A stretch of DNA of 43,313 bases, taken from positions 1-43,313 of the IMG/VR virus record IMGVR_UViG_3300025698_000002; one strand, written 5' to 3'. Below the pieces are notes generated by a model that had not been told where the DNA came from, made no database searches, and was given only the letters and a program-made list of their open reading frames with translations. This DNA comes from a virus. The position numbers and the translations under genes are program-made. Of this stretch, positions 32,024 through 38,792 are shown in pieces. Within the stretch, counting starts at the first letter, position 1, and the number at the start of each line of letters is the position of its first letter.

Positions 32024-32463
32024 AGGTAACGATCCCCTTTCGATTCAAGATATTTTTTCCAGTTGCAGTTTCGGCACAACACTTGAAAATCTTGTGGATA
32101 ATTTTTACTTTTTACCCATTCGTATATGCTTCTATGATAACCAAGTTCCTTTCTAAGGATACAACCATCATTTTTTAGATGATCCAAATCCAAACAGTCA
32201 ATATCATCGTGACCACAATTGGAACACATCATAGCACCATCCGAATAGATTTGCAATGCTATTATTTTTAAATGCAGTCTATAAAGCTGTTTATTTCTTT
32301 TTGCTTTATCTGTTCTAATATATTTATGGTCTGATTGTTTTTTTGATTTAATTCCATTTGGTGTTTGCTGATATTTTTTCATTTTTTGCAGCACGTTATC
32401 TCTATTATTCCAATAGTATTTTTTTGATCGTTTCCTATTTTTAATCGTAGTTTTTTCATTCAT
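32020..32463 (-). CDS. HNH endonuclease, zinc-containing
   Basis: A 147-residue free-standing HNH nuclease between the cysteine synthase and the SemiSWEET-like gene. The N-terminal half is basic with the same style of repeats as the other two copies (KYQQTPNGIK, KYIRTDKAKR). The nuclease part has CSNCGH, LDLDHLKNDG and CRNCNWKK, with zinc-binding cysteine pairs. It probably spreads by homing. Its last residues (GDRYL) resemble the last residues of the neighbouring synthase (GNRYL). Confidence 0.88.
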   Translation of the reverse strand: MNEKTTIKNRKRSKKYYWNNRDNVLQKMKKYQQTPNGIKSKKQSDHKYIRTDKAKRNKQLYRLHLKIIALQIYSDGAMMCSNCGHDDIDCLDLDHLKNDGCILRKELGYHRSIYEWVKSKNYPQDFQVLCRNCNWKKYLESKGDRYL

Positions 32464-32471
32464 ATTACACC

Positions 32472-33278
32472 TTAAAGATACCTATTACCATCATCAGGTA
32501 ATACAGTTAGTATTCTTTTGTACTTATTTTTTATAACAGTTGAAGCATAGTAGTTTGCACCGCTAGATATTCCACAGTGTATACCGTGCTTTTGTGCTAA
32601 CCACCTTGCAGTTTCAATAGCCTTTTCTTTGGTGACTAGGATACTGTTTATTTGCAAACCTCTAGGTATAAGAGAAAGTTTAACTCCATCACAAATACCC
32701 TCGATATTTTCATCGTAAAGAACTTGAATGGTGAATACCTCTGCGTGAGGAAATACACTGTGCAATCCCATAAGTGTTCCACCTGTTCCAACACCAGCTA
32801 CTATTGCATCAAATCCAGTTATACGACCATGACTATTAAATGCCTCACTTGCCATGTTGATTTGTGCCTTTAGATTGTTTTTGTTATTAAACTGGTCAAG
32901 ATAGTGATGATTTTTACCACTACACCACACCTTCGCACTGTCAACACACTCTGTAATTGTATCGTACACATCGTATACCTTAGCACCGTATGCTTTCATC
33001 ATCTCCACTTTAACCCTACTTGTACTCATTGGTGTGCATATCTTGCACTTTAAACCAAGTGTTGCACATACCATAGCTATTGATACACCTGTATTCCCAC
33101 TTGTCGCTTCAACTATTGTAGTACGACTATTGCAATTATTGTTGTTGTCATAATCAAGTATCATTGCTTTTGCTACTCTATCCTTAATACTTCCACTTGG
33201 GTTGAACATCTCTAACTTGAAGTAAATATTGTCTATGTTCATAAGCGGAGTATTTCCTATTTTGTTTAGTATGTTCAT
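32472..33278 (-). CDS. Cysteine synthase (PLP-dependent, CysK/CysM family)
   Basis: A 268-residue enzyme making cysteine from an activated serine and sulfide. It has the PLP-binding lysine K32 in NPSGSIKDR, the TSGNTG loop at 59-64, the glycine loop GVGTGGT at 162-168, and GISSGAN near 236-242, where the serine contacts the PLP ring nitrogen. It is shorter than typical members (about 300-310) and stops right after LPDDGNRYL, lacking the usual tail. All catalytic elements are intact, so it is probably active. Several virion proteins in this genome are cysteine-rich, which may explain why it is carried. It is flanked by a homing endonuclease. Confidence 0.92.
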   Translation of the reverse strand: MNILNKIGNTPLMNIDNIYFKLEMFNPSGSIKDRVAKAMILDYDNNNNCNSRTTIVEATSGNTGVSIAMVCATLGLKCKICTPMSTSRVKVEMMKAYGAKVYDVYDTITECVDSAKVWCSGKNHHYLDQFNNKNNLKAQINMASEAFNSHGRITGFDAIVAGVGTGGTLMGLHSVFPHAEVFTIQVLYDENIEGICDGVKLSLIPRGLQINSILVTKEKAIETARWLAQKHGIHCGISSGANYYASTVIKNKYKRILTVLPDDGNRYL

Positions 33279-33472
33279 AACATCACTCCTTTATAAAATG
33301 TATCATGGTAAAATGGATCAAGTTTTGTACATCTTCCACAGTCACATATGAAACCGCAAGAACCCTCTGTCCATGCTTCCTTGTAAATGTACATTACTTT
33401 ATTTAACCTTCTGCATATTATATATCCAGAATGTTTTTTTGGATTCAATTTTGGTGCTTTCAATTCCGTCAT
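33275..33472 (-). CDS. Small cysteine-rich protein (65 aa)
   Basis: The start at 33472 (MTELKAP) is chosen because AAGGAG lies upstream. A longer frame to 33616 runs through a tRNA-like gene and is not real coding. The C-terminal half has SCGFICDCGRC, four cysteines that may bind zinc or iron. It overlaps the synthase start by ATGA, so the two genes are co-translated and may be functionally linked. Confidence 0.7.
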   Translation of the reverse strand: MTELKAPKLNPKKHSGYIICRRLNKVMYIYKEAWTEGSCGFICDCGRCTKLDPFYHDTFYKGVML

Positions 33473-33506
33473 TATACAACTCCTTTTTCTTTTATTGTGT
33501 ACATAG

Positions 33507-33578
33507 TGCGAGATACAGGAATTGAACCTGTCCTTCCCCATTGTATATGGAGTATATCTCCCTTGATATTTCTCCCGC
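33507..33578 (-). tRNA. tRNA-like gene, anticodon uncertain (best reading UAC)
   Basis: On the minus strand this 72-base stretch folds as a cloverleaf. The acceptor stem pairs six of seven (G-A mismatch at the base). The D stem is four A-T pairs around CAAGGGAG. The anticodon stem is CTCCA/TGGGG with the loop TATACAA. There is a four-base variable region, and a perfect T stem ACAGG/CCTGT with loop TTCAATT. No CCA is encoded. Position 33 is A rather than the usual U, so the anticodon (UAC, valine) is unsure and the gene may be degenerate or specialised. It lies in a gap between two protein genes. Confidence 0.6.
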
Positions 33579-33608
33579 AAAAATAAAGTTAGGGGATGAA
33601 CCCTAAAA

Positions 33609-34019
33609 TTACTCACGATCTACTTCGATCTTGTATGTGTATGATTCACCACGTTTTCCTTTTACCATACCAAGGAATGTGATTCGTACTTTGTTGCCTA
33701 TTATCACTGGTAGTTTAACTGACTGTTTCTCTTTGAGTATAGGTACACCATCTTGGTCCTTTATGAAGTCTCCTTTTTCGTTTGTTTGAAGTTCGTATCC
33801 CATTAGTCTACGCAGATTTCCATTACCTGTTGCTATAAGTGGCTCTTCAGATTTTTTTGATTGTAACTCAAATATATAACCATACTTGTCTGATGGTTTA
33901 ATGTTCAGTATGAGGAACTCTTCTGGTTTGTCCTCAAGTACAATATATGAGTTTTCTTTTGCCTTTTTTTTACCCCAAGCAATAAACTTACCGCTTTGTT
34001 CTTGTTCTTGATATGTCAT
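33609..34019 (-). CDS. Unknown protein, possible OB-fold (136 aa)
   Basis: A 136-residue beta-rich protein with regular strands (IATGNGNLRRLMGYELQ, KLPVIIGNKVRITFLGMV) and a final YTYKIEVDRE. The pattern resembles small viral single-strand-binding or gene-regulating OB proteins, but there is no diagnostic motif. It follows a cluster of small replication-era genes. The call is structural only. Confidence 0.6.
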   Translation of the reverse strand: MTYQEQEQSGKFIAWGKKKAKENSYIVLEDKPEEFLILNIKPSDKYGYIFELQSKKSEEPLIATGNGNLRRLMGYELQTNEKGDFIKDQDGVPILKEKQSVKLPVIIGNKVRITFLGMVKGKRGESYTYKIEVDRE

Positions 34020-34022
34020 TTT

Positions 34023-34268
34023 TTATGCCTCCAATACTTTGTCAACAAACTTTGATACTCGATAACATCTATTTTTAAGCTCATTATAGCCTGCTTGAAC
34101 GGACTTAAAATCCTCTTCTGCTTTATCAAGCTCTGTTTGTATCTGTAAAAGCAGTACCCCTGCATCATCTTGCGATGTAGCAAGCAGGTTCATCAGATTA
34201 TCGACAGATTCTATTTTAATGTCTACTTTTTTTCTTAGTGCTGTTATTTTATTTCCTGATTTACTCAT
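34023..34268 (-). CDS. Coiled-coil protein (81 aa)
   Basis: An 81-residue helical protein with heptad-like spacing throughout (LLQIQTELDKAEEDFKSVQ). It starts after GAGGTAATAAAAATG and ends two bases before the 33609 gene's ribosome site. It may form a dimeric adaptor for the adjacent beta-rich protein. The function is unknown. Confidence 0.65.
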   Translation of the reverse strand: MSKSGNKITALRKKVDIKIESVDNLMNLLATSQDDAGVLLLQIQTELDKAEEDFKSVQAGYNELKNRCYRVSKFVDKVLEA

Positions 34269-34279
34269 TTTTATTACCT

Positions 34280-34495
34280 CTAAATATAGTTTTTTCTTAG
34301 TCCAAACTTAGCTACAGTTTGGATATGGTCACGTATCGACCTTAGATACTTAGGTTCTTTGAGTATAGTGATTGTCTTTGAACCCTTTGTTACTTTTATT
34401 GCAAGAAATGTTTTGTCGTTGTATACTTTCCAGTATACCTCTACTTCTTGTTTTACATCAGCCTTTTTAGTTTCTTTTACTTTATTTTTTGCCAT
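34280..34495 (-). CDS. Small beta-rich protein (71 aa)
   Basis: A 71-residue protein with a lysine-rich N-terminal tail and an alternating beta pattern (VYWKVYNDKTFLAIKVTKGSK), preceded by a GAGGTAATAAG site. It ends at TAG, followed one codon later by TAA. No family is recognised. Confidence 0.65.
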   Translation of the reverse strand: MAKNKVKETKKADVKQEVEVYWKVYNDKTFLAIKVTKGSKTITILKEPKYLRSIRDHIQTVAKFGLRKNYI

Positions 34496-34513
34496 ACTTA
34501 TTACCTCAAATAT

Positions 34514-34564
34514 TGTTGAAGAGATGGGGGAATGGAGAAGAAATATAATCCCCTTACTTCAACA
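34514..34564. terminator. GC-cored hairpin in leftward operon II
   Basis: TGTTGAAG (34514-34521) pairs with CTTCAACA (34557-34564), and inside it GGGGG pairs with CCCC. The right arm covers the last codons of the 59-residue gene. A run of T is not obvious, so it may attenuate or protect the message rather than fully terminate it. It recalls the C6/G6 inverted repeat at 431-518. Confidence 0.55.
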
Positions 34565-34733
34565 TTTTGTCTAATCTTTGTTGGTCAGCCTCAGATAAGT
34601 ACTCACGCATTTTTATGTACTCCATATGGAGTGTTTCGTTTGCCTCTTTCCAATTGTCACAGTCATCAGCACGTATAGTGCATGACTTATATGGACCAAG
34701 TGGATATAAAACTATTGCTTTACCTACTTTCAT
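34554..34733 (-). CDS. Small protein, unknown (59 aa)
   Basis: A 59-codon frame starting MKVGKAIVLYPLG, with a helical second half (HMEYIKMREYLSEADQQRLDKML). It overlaps the stop of the DUF1599-like gene by four bases. The ending EADQQRLDKM is like a short helical dimerisation tail. It is called on coupling, length and codon pattern. Confidence 0.65.
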   Translation of the reverse strand: MKVGKAIVLYPLGPYKSCTIRADDCDNWKEANETLHMEYIKMREYLSEADQQRLDKMLK

Positions 34734-35086
34734 TTATTATACCTCTCTTTAATTAGTGCTTCAAGCAGTATTAGGTAGTTGATTGCATCTCCTATTTTCT
34801 CTTCTAACCTGTCAATATACTTTTCAGGGTCAAAACCTGGAAAACAATCAACCTCTGTTCCACACTTGTATTCTGTTTCATCGACAATGTCCAGTATACT
34901 AATGATGTGCTTTGTCCACATACCAACGAGTGCCTTCTCTGGTGAGCAGTTCAACATTGCACCTGCACGCTTAAAGTTGTGCAGTTTGTCGGATTCTGTG
35001 GAGTACTCATCACTTTTTGCTGATAGTACCCCTGTTGTTCGTTCAATTATCTCTTTAAGTAGCTTATTAAATTCAGGATGTTTCAT
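34730..35086 (-). CDS. DUF1599/MazG-like nucleotide protein (118 aa)
   Basis: A 118-residue helical protein with KSDEYSTESDKLHNFKRAG and WTKHIISILDIV, then EEKIGDAINYLILLEAL. These features are shared by DUF1599-type and nucleotide-modification-associated phage proteins related to all-alpha pyrophosphohydrolases. It probably acts on nucleotides, along with the MazG-like protein at 30876. Start after GGAGATAAAAAAATG. Confidence 0.75.
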   Translation of the reverse strand: MKHPEFNKLLKEIIERTTGVLSAKSDEYSTESDKLHNFKRAGAMLNCSPEKALVGMWTKHIISILDIVDETEYKCGTEVDCFPGFDPEKYIDRLEEKIGDAINYLILLEALIKERYNK

Positions 35087-35124
35087 TTTTTTATCTCCAT
35101 ATCTAATTATGTCGTTAATAATAC

Positions 35125-35451
35125 TTAAACCTTCGCTTGCTTTAGTGCCCTCAGTACCCTATCGTCTATCTTCTTAAGATGTCTGTTGTACTGATTACGA
35201 CCACTGGTTCGTACACTATCTGTTCTTTCTTTGATCTCTGTAGCGTTAACGGTATGCATTGACTTACAGAATGGACAGCTTATAATGAACACTCTTTTGT
35301 TTCCTTTGAACTGTACTGGCTCATCCCACATTACACGCTGTTGGTTGAACATGAACTGACCGTAGGTAATTGTTTTTTGTCTCCTACGTGTCTCCCTTGT
35401 ATCAAAAAACAGTTGCTTGCAGGTTAAACAGTACATTCTATCCATCATCAT
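35125..35451 (-). CDS. Zinc-ribbon protein (108 aa)
   Basis: A 108-residue protein with CLTC near residues 8-11 and CPFC near 62-65, and between them a basic, glutamine-rich segment. The long insert between the cysteine pairs is unusual for a zinc ribbon. It may bind nucleic acid through the basic region. It starts within the end of the preceding membrane-protein gene. Confidence 0.7.
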   Translation of the reverse strand: MMMDRMYCLTCKQLFFDTRETRRRQKTITYGQFMFNQQRVMWDEPVQFKGNKRVFIISCPFCKSMHTVNATEIKERTDSVRTSGRNQYNRHLKKIDDRVLRALKQAKV

Positions 35452-35582
35452 TCACTCCATACTCTACTAGCATACCACATTACTATACCAACACAGAGTA
35501 CAAACAGCAACACTCCAACTAGAGTGTTTACCGTAGGGTCACTGTTTAGTGTTGGTGTCGTAAAGGATGATATACTAAGCAT
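35448..35582 (-). CDS. Single-pass membrane protein (44 aa)
   Basis: A 44-codon frame with one membrane helix (LVGVLLFVLCVGIVMWYA) and a short charged end. It overlaps both neighbours by a few bases. A polar N-terminus of about 18 residues precedes the helix. It is probably real because the helix is well formed and the gap has no other coding. Confidence 0.6.
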   Translation of the reverse strand: MLSISSFTTPTLNSDPTVNTLVGVLLFVLCVGIVMWYASRVWSE

Positions 35583-35841
35583 GCTGTTCATTCCACCATT
35601 TGGCTAAGTCAAGACCGTACTTTATCATGTCTTTCTTTGCTTTCTTTGTTGGTTTTAACAACCCTATTGCGTATTTTTTCATGTTGATCTTTTGTCTCTC
35701 AGCACGTAGTCTATCTTTCTTTTTTTGATGTGATTTTCTTATCTCACTTGCGTTAACCTTTGGCTTAGCCATCATCATACCGTGTACAATCTTTAAACTC
35801 CAAAAGTTACTGTGATCTACTGCTTTTTTATTTGCTTTCAT
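35575..35841 (-). CDS. Basic helical protein (88 aa)
   Basis: The start at 35841 (MKANKK) follows GGAGAG. The protein is strongly basic (SHQKKKDRLRAERQK), mainly helical, and could bind nucleic acid. It ends in WWNEQHA and a TAG stop. No family is recognised. Confidence 0.65.
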   Translation of the reverse strand: MKANKKAVDHSNFWSLKIVHGMMMAKPKVNASEIRKSHQKKKDRLRAERQKINMKKYAIGLLKPTKKAKKDMIKYGLDLAKWWNEQHA

Positions 35842-35842
35842 T

Positions 35843-36058
35843 TTAATACTCTCCATTGCTATTATCATCTGGTATGTTAAACTTTTTTCTTTGTCCTAGT
35901 ATCATACTCTCTATAGTACTGTACTCTTTGAACTCCTGTACCTTATGGCACTTCGTACAGTACACCATGCCATAGGAGTTGATGTGCAGATCATCTTTGT
36001 CCTCGATCTCATGCCTACATCTTGAGCATCGTATTACTTCATCGTACTTGTCTTTCAT
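35843..36058 (-). CDS. Zinc-ribbon protein (71 aa)
   Basis: CSRC at residues 12-15 and CTKC near 34-37 make a typical zinc ribbon (about 18 residues between pairs), followed by a helical tail. The start overlaps the stop of a 32-residue zinc protein by ATGA. The function is unknown. Confidence 0.75.
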   Translation of the reverse strand: MKDKYDEVIRCSRCRHEIEDKDDLHINSYGMVYCTKCHKVQEFKEYSTIESMILGQRKKFNIPDDNSNGEY

Positions 36059-36153
36059 TTTTCTATCGCCACCTTACACCATATGCATATCCACACTGTC
36101 GTATTGCACATGAACCCTGTGAACATGTGACGTTTACACTGTGGACACATCAT
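36055..36153 (-). CDS. Zinc-ribbon micro-protein (32 aa)
   Basis: A 32-codon frame with CPQC (3-6) and CIWC (23-26, with another C at 16). It starts at tandem ATG codons and is coupled to the next gene. The spacing fits a small zinc ribbon. It follows the TAG-terminated gene at 36156 by two bases. Confidence 0.6.
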   Translation of the reverse strand: MMCPQCKRHMFTGFMCNTTVWICIWCKVAIEK

Positions 36154-36155
36154 GT

Positions 36156-36377
36156 CTAGCCCTTCACCTTGAATCTTTTTTGCAATCGTTCCATGATAGC
36201 TATTGCTTCTTTTTCTGCTTTTGCAGGGTCAATGTCGTAGACCTTAATCTTTGGTCTGACCTCATTACCTGCTGTTTGTGTCAACTCAACTGATGACATG
36301 CTAATAGTCACATCAGTCAGTGTTGCTATTGCTTTTTTAACTTTCTCTGTTTTTGATATTTTTACTTCTTTTACCAT
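36156..36377 (-). CDS. Small protein, unknown (73 aa)
   Basis: The start at 36377 (MVKEVKISK) is preferred, with AGGTG upstream. A beta-like N-terminal half is followed by a helix (DPAKAEKEAIAIMERLQKRF). It ends in TAG followed one codon later by TGA. The function is unknown. Confidence 0.6.
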   Translation of the reverse strand: MVKEVKISKTEKVKKAIATLTDVTISMSSVELTQTAGNEVRPKIKVYDIDPAKAEKEAIAIMERLQKRFKVKG

Positions 36378-36378
36378 A

Positions 36379-36534
36379 CTATTCACCTAATATTTTTTTA
36401 ATTATTGGTATTAGTTCTTCTATATCCGTTTTGTCTATGTTCACATATGAATTATAGCAATTAGGACCACCTTCGATATATGCACGTTCTATAACAGCAT
36501 CAACTATTGTGTTGACTTGTTTTGTTGTTACCAT
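36379..36534 (-). CDS. Small protein, unknown (51 aa)
   Basis: A 51-codon frame overlapping the resolvase stop. Helical N-terminus (VNTIVDAVIERAYIEGG) and a helical C-terminus. It ends at TAG two bases before the next start. It is called on coupling and codon pattern. Confidence 0.6.
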   Translation of the reverse strand: MVTTKQVNTIVDAVIERAYIEGGPNCYNSYVNIDKTDIEELIPIIKKILGE

Positions 36535-36893
36535 TTTATTACCTCACTGTTTGAATCAAAGTATACTATTGGTTTGTTTGGCTTAGCCCATGCAGTAATT
36601 ACCATAATATTCTTTGATACTGTTTTACTTAGCTCGTGTAAATTCTCACGTTCCTTTTTGCCTATCTTTGCACCGTACTTACACTGCACAAGTAGTACAT
36701 CTGGATACTGTACCTTTAAGCTGATTGCAACAAGATCAAATGAAGACTTACTACCTGCACTTCGTACAACTATATACCCTCTGTTCTCTAGGTCTTTCTT
36801 GACCCTGTATTCAAATGCACGACCTCTTACATAGTTTTTGTTCGGAATTATAAAACCCCCAAGTTTGCCTCGGTATCGTATAAATCCATCCAT
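36528..36893 (-). CDS. Hjc-like Holliday junction resolvase
   Basis: A 121-residue nuclease of the archaeal Hjc type. It has GRAFEYRV with E28, RSAGSKSSFDL with D53, and a QCK motif at 70-72 in place of the usual ExK. These form the metal-binding active site of the PD-(D/E)XK-like resolvases. It should resolve four-way DNA junctions formed in replication and recombination before packaging. The family is standard in archaea and their viruses and occurs in some phages. Its start overlaps the previous gene by 46 bases. Confidence 0.85.
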   Translation of the reverse strand: MDGFIRYRGKLGGFIIPNKNYVRGRAFEYRVKKDLENRGYIVVRSAGSKSSFDLVAISLKVQYPDVLLVQCKYGAKIGKKERENLHELSKTVSKNIMVITAWAKPNKPIVYFDSNSEVIKW

Positions 36894-37183
36894 ATGTACT
36901 CAAGTACACTATCTGCTATATTATCCCATTGGTAGCTGGTATGCATATCAAAGTACTTATGTAGTATATAGTGCATCGTTTCGTGATCTAGTGTTTCACC
37001 TGGGTTCATGTTGAACTTAATGATGTTCTTTGTGTTGATTGCTATCTTTTTAACTGCAAAACAGTAGCATCCACATAAGTTTTTCTTGAAGTACAGTACA
37101 AACCTGAGTAGTCTATAGTATGGTGCTCTTTGAAACCTAAAGTGTTCATGTATTGGCTTGTATGATAGGTACACATCGTTCAT
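36848..37183 (-). CDS. HExxH metallopeptidase-like protein (111 aa)
   Basis: A 111-residue protein with LDHETMHYILH: H67, E68, H71 and a third histidine at 75 give a compact HExxHxxxH zinc site. An N-terminal basic region and a CGCYC cluster near 37-41 precede it. It looks like a minimal zincin. A second such protein is encoded at 40422. Targets are unknown. Confidence 0.6.
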   Translation of the reverse strand: MNDVYLSYKPIHEHFRFQRAPYYRLLRFVLYFKKNLCGCYCFAVKKIAINTKNIIKFNMNPGETLDHETMHYILHKYFDMHTSYQWDNIADSVLEYIWMDLYDTEANLGVL

Positions 37184-37407
37184 CTGTGTCTAACTCCTGA
37201 TACTTGGTCTTTCATTCTTTCTAGGTTCTCGATCTGCTTCGCTGACATGCCCTCTACTATGTTAACTATTTGTCCACACCTAGTACACTTGTACTGTGAG
37301 TTGAACCCTCTACGTGTGATGAATGCCAGTAAGCCACCGCATTGATTTGCCTGATACTTTATATGATACTGTGGACACTGCACCTTTATTGCGTTCTCAC
37401 TTTCCAT
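37180..37407 (-). CDS. Zinc-ribbon protein (75 aa)
   Basis: A cysteine pair at 10 and 22 (QCPQYHIKYQANQCGG) and CTRC near 40-43 suggest a zinc ribbon. A helical tail (SAKQIENLERMKDQV) follows. It starts 10 bases after a GGAG site and overlaps the start of the next gene by ATGA. Confidence 0.65.
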   Translation of the reverse strand: MESENAIKVQCPQYHIKYQANQCGGLLAFITRRGFNSQYKCTRCGQIVNIVEGMSAKQIENLERMKDQVSGVRHR

Positions 37408-37409
37408 GT

Positions 37410-37538
37410 CTACATGTCTCCTTTTATTTTGTGCTCTTTGATGAGTTCCTTTGTGCGTATTGAAACCATGAGTACCTTTGATATAAACTTGATCTCCTCT
37501 GCTTCAGCTTCCGTGTTTAGTAAACCTACAATCATCAT
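37410..37538 (-). CDS. Small helical protein (42 aa)
   Basis: A 42-codon frame after GAGGTAATAAAAATGATG. The pattern NTEAEAEEIKFISKVLMVSIRTKEL suggests one amphipathic helix, possibly a DNA-binding or dimerisation module. It ends in TAG within the ribosome site of the next gene. No family is recognised. Confidence 0.55.
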   Translation of the reverse strand: MMIVGLLNTEAEAEEIKFISKVLMVSIRTKELIKEHKIKGDM

Positions 37539-37543
37539 TTTTA

Positions 37544-37981
37544 TTACCTCACTATCTTTTGTCTGTATAGTCTGCCAGTGAACTCAAAGTATTTGTACTC
37601 ACTATCATAACCTAGCTTTTTGTACTGTTTGACCCACCTAGCACCATTAATAGATTCGACCCACGTTGCATCAGCATCAAGAAATTGAAATGGGTTTGGT
37701 TTTGGTTTTGGTTCTACTTTTTCCAGTACAAAGAATGGATAGCTATAGCCTGATTTTAAACCTATACCACCACTTCTTATTGAAGAAATTGTAGCAGTTT
37801 GTCCAATCATAACATCCATTACATCTATCCAAGAGTTAATCCATCCGTTTTTGTAGCTCTCCGCTTTTCTTAGTATCTTTACTTTGTCTCCAACTTTTAG
37901 ACCACTTGCCTTTTGGTGTTCAACATATATTGTTTGTTCTGCTTTTTTAATAACTTTTTTTAATTCGCGTTCTTTACTCAT
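37544..37981 (-). CDS. SH3-like protein, tandem copy 1 (145 aa)
   Basis: The start at 37981 (MSKERELK) is chosen for its GGTGG site. Residues 26-90 have an SH3-like barrel pattern (GLKVGDKVKILRKA, IGQTATISSI, YPFFVLEKVEP). A second domain follows a proline-rich linker. The gene at 38162-38587 is a close paralogue, nearly identical over the first 30 residues. Similar proteins occur in many tailed viruses with no known function. Confidence 0.7.
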   Translation of the reverse strand: MSKERELKKVIKKAEQTIYVEHQKASGLKVGDKVKILRKAESYKNGWINSWIDVMDVMIGQTATISSIRSGGIGLKSGYSYPFFVLEKVEPKPKPNPFQFLDADATWVESINGARWVKQYKKLGYDSEYKYFEFTGRLYRQKIVR

Positions 37982-38159
37982 TTTTACCACCATTATTTAA
38001 AAAATCACGTAGTTTCTCCTGATCTGATTTATCTAACCATAAATCTACCTGCATTAGTCCTTCGGTAAATATTTTAATATGTAACATACGTTCATTTAAT
38101 AAATCAGAATCATAATATTCATAATCGAAGTTAAATCTTTTGACTATTGCCCGTCTCAT
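37974..38159 (-). CDS. Small protein between duplicated genes (61 aa)
   Basis: The start at 38159 (MRRAIVK) follows AGGTGG. The sequence is rich in aspartate and tyrosine near the start and has a helical end (KSDQEKLRDFLNN). It sits between the two paralogues and overlaps the next start. No family is recognised. Confidence 0.6.
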   Translation of the reverse strand: MRRAIVKRFNFDYEYYDSDLLNERMLHIKIFTEGLMQVDLWLDKSDQEKLRDFLNNGGKNE

Positions 38160-38161
38160 TT

Positions 38162-38587
38162 TTACCACCTTTTTTGTCTGTACAACATAGAACTATGGAA
38201 CGAATAATTATATTTGTCATCATGGTCTAGGTATTCATAATCGTTTATATCTTTTATACTATTCATTGATTTCACCCATTTGCCATTAAGGAGAACTTTT
38301 GTTGGTTCAAGTTGTACTTTTCTCAATACAAAAAATGGGTAATCATAGCCATCTGATTTTAACTGTATACCAGTATTATCATGCACACTGATAATTGTAT
38401 CAATTTGTCCAATACTACGATTCATTGTGTGTGCCCAAGAATTATCCCATCCGTTCTCATAATCTTTTGCTTTTCTCAATATCCTCACTTTGTCTCCAAT
38501 TTTTAAACCACTAGCTTTTTGATGTTCAACATATATTGTTTGTTCTGCTTTTTTAATAACTTTTTTTAATTCGCTTTCTTTACTCAT
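38162..38587 (-). CDS. SH3-like protein, tandem copy 2 (141 aa)
   Basis: A close paralogue of the 37544 gene, with the same first helix (ELKKVIKKAEQTIYVEHQK) and GLKIGDKVRILRKA barrel strand, and a divergent C-terminal half. It starts after GAGGTAATAAAAATG, about 34 bases after a TATA-like element, so it probably opens a sub-operon. The function is unknown. Confidence 0.7.
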   Translation of the reverse strand: MSKESELKKVIKKAEQTIYVEHQKASGLKIGDKVRILRKAKDYENGWDNSWAHTMNRSIGQIDTIISVHDNTGIQLKSDGYDYPFFVLRKVQLEPTKVLLNGKWVKSMNSIKDINDYEYLDHDDKYNYSFHSSMLYRQKRW

Positions 38588-38620
38588 TTTTATTACCTCA
38601 CTATCTATTTGTTGTTCCTA

Positions 38621-38652
38621 CTTTATATCACTTTCGGTATTTCATGTCAACA
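38621..38652 (-). promoter_or_regulatory. Internal promoter in leftward operon II
   Basis: On the minus strand ACCGAAA lies just before TGATATAAAG, like an archaeal BRE and TATA box, as at 5742-5759. The predicted start near 38600 gives a 13-base leader to the ATG at 38587. A bacterial reading is equally visible: TTGACA, 17 bases, TATAAA. The overlapping signals do not decide the domain of the host. Confidence 0.6.
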
Positions 38653-38682
38653 TTTAACATACTAAGCAATACACAATACTAC

Positions 38683-38757
38683 TTAAGTGTTTGCTGTAGG
38701 TTTCTTTATGCCTACCTTAAATTGATTTGTCCATTCTTTTGTGTTTAGCATCTGCAT
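38683..38757 (-). CDS. Possible micro-protein (24 aa)
   Basis: A 24-codon frame (MQMLNTKEWTNQFKV start) in the gap before the internal promoter. It has no ribosome site and no coupling. It is listed because it is the only plausible coding in this 200-base gap, and it may be noise. Confidence 0.25.
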   Translation of the reverse strand: MQMLNTKEWTNQFKVGIKKPTANT

Positions 38758-38792
38758 GTTATTCTTATATCTTAGCTTTTTGTTTTGCCATT

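Noticed and set aside
33507-33578. Pyrrolysine tRNA
   Set aside because: The anticodon loop does not contain CTA, and the anticodon stem is the normal five pairs, not six.
33507-33578. Attachment site for integration into a host tRNA
   Set aside because: No integrase or other recombinase is recognised in the genome, so the tRNA-like gene is not evidence for integration.
33473-33616. N-terminal extension of the 65-residue cysteine-rich protein
   Set aside because: The extension is a read-through of the tRNA-like gene. A good ribosome site supports the start at 33472.
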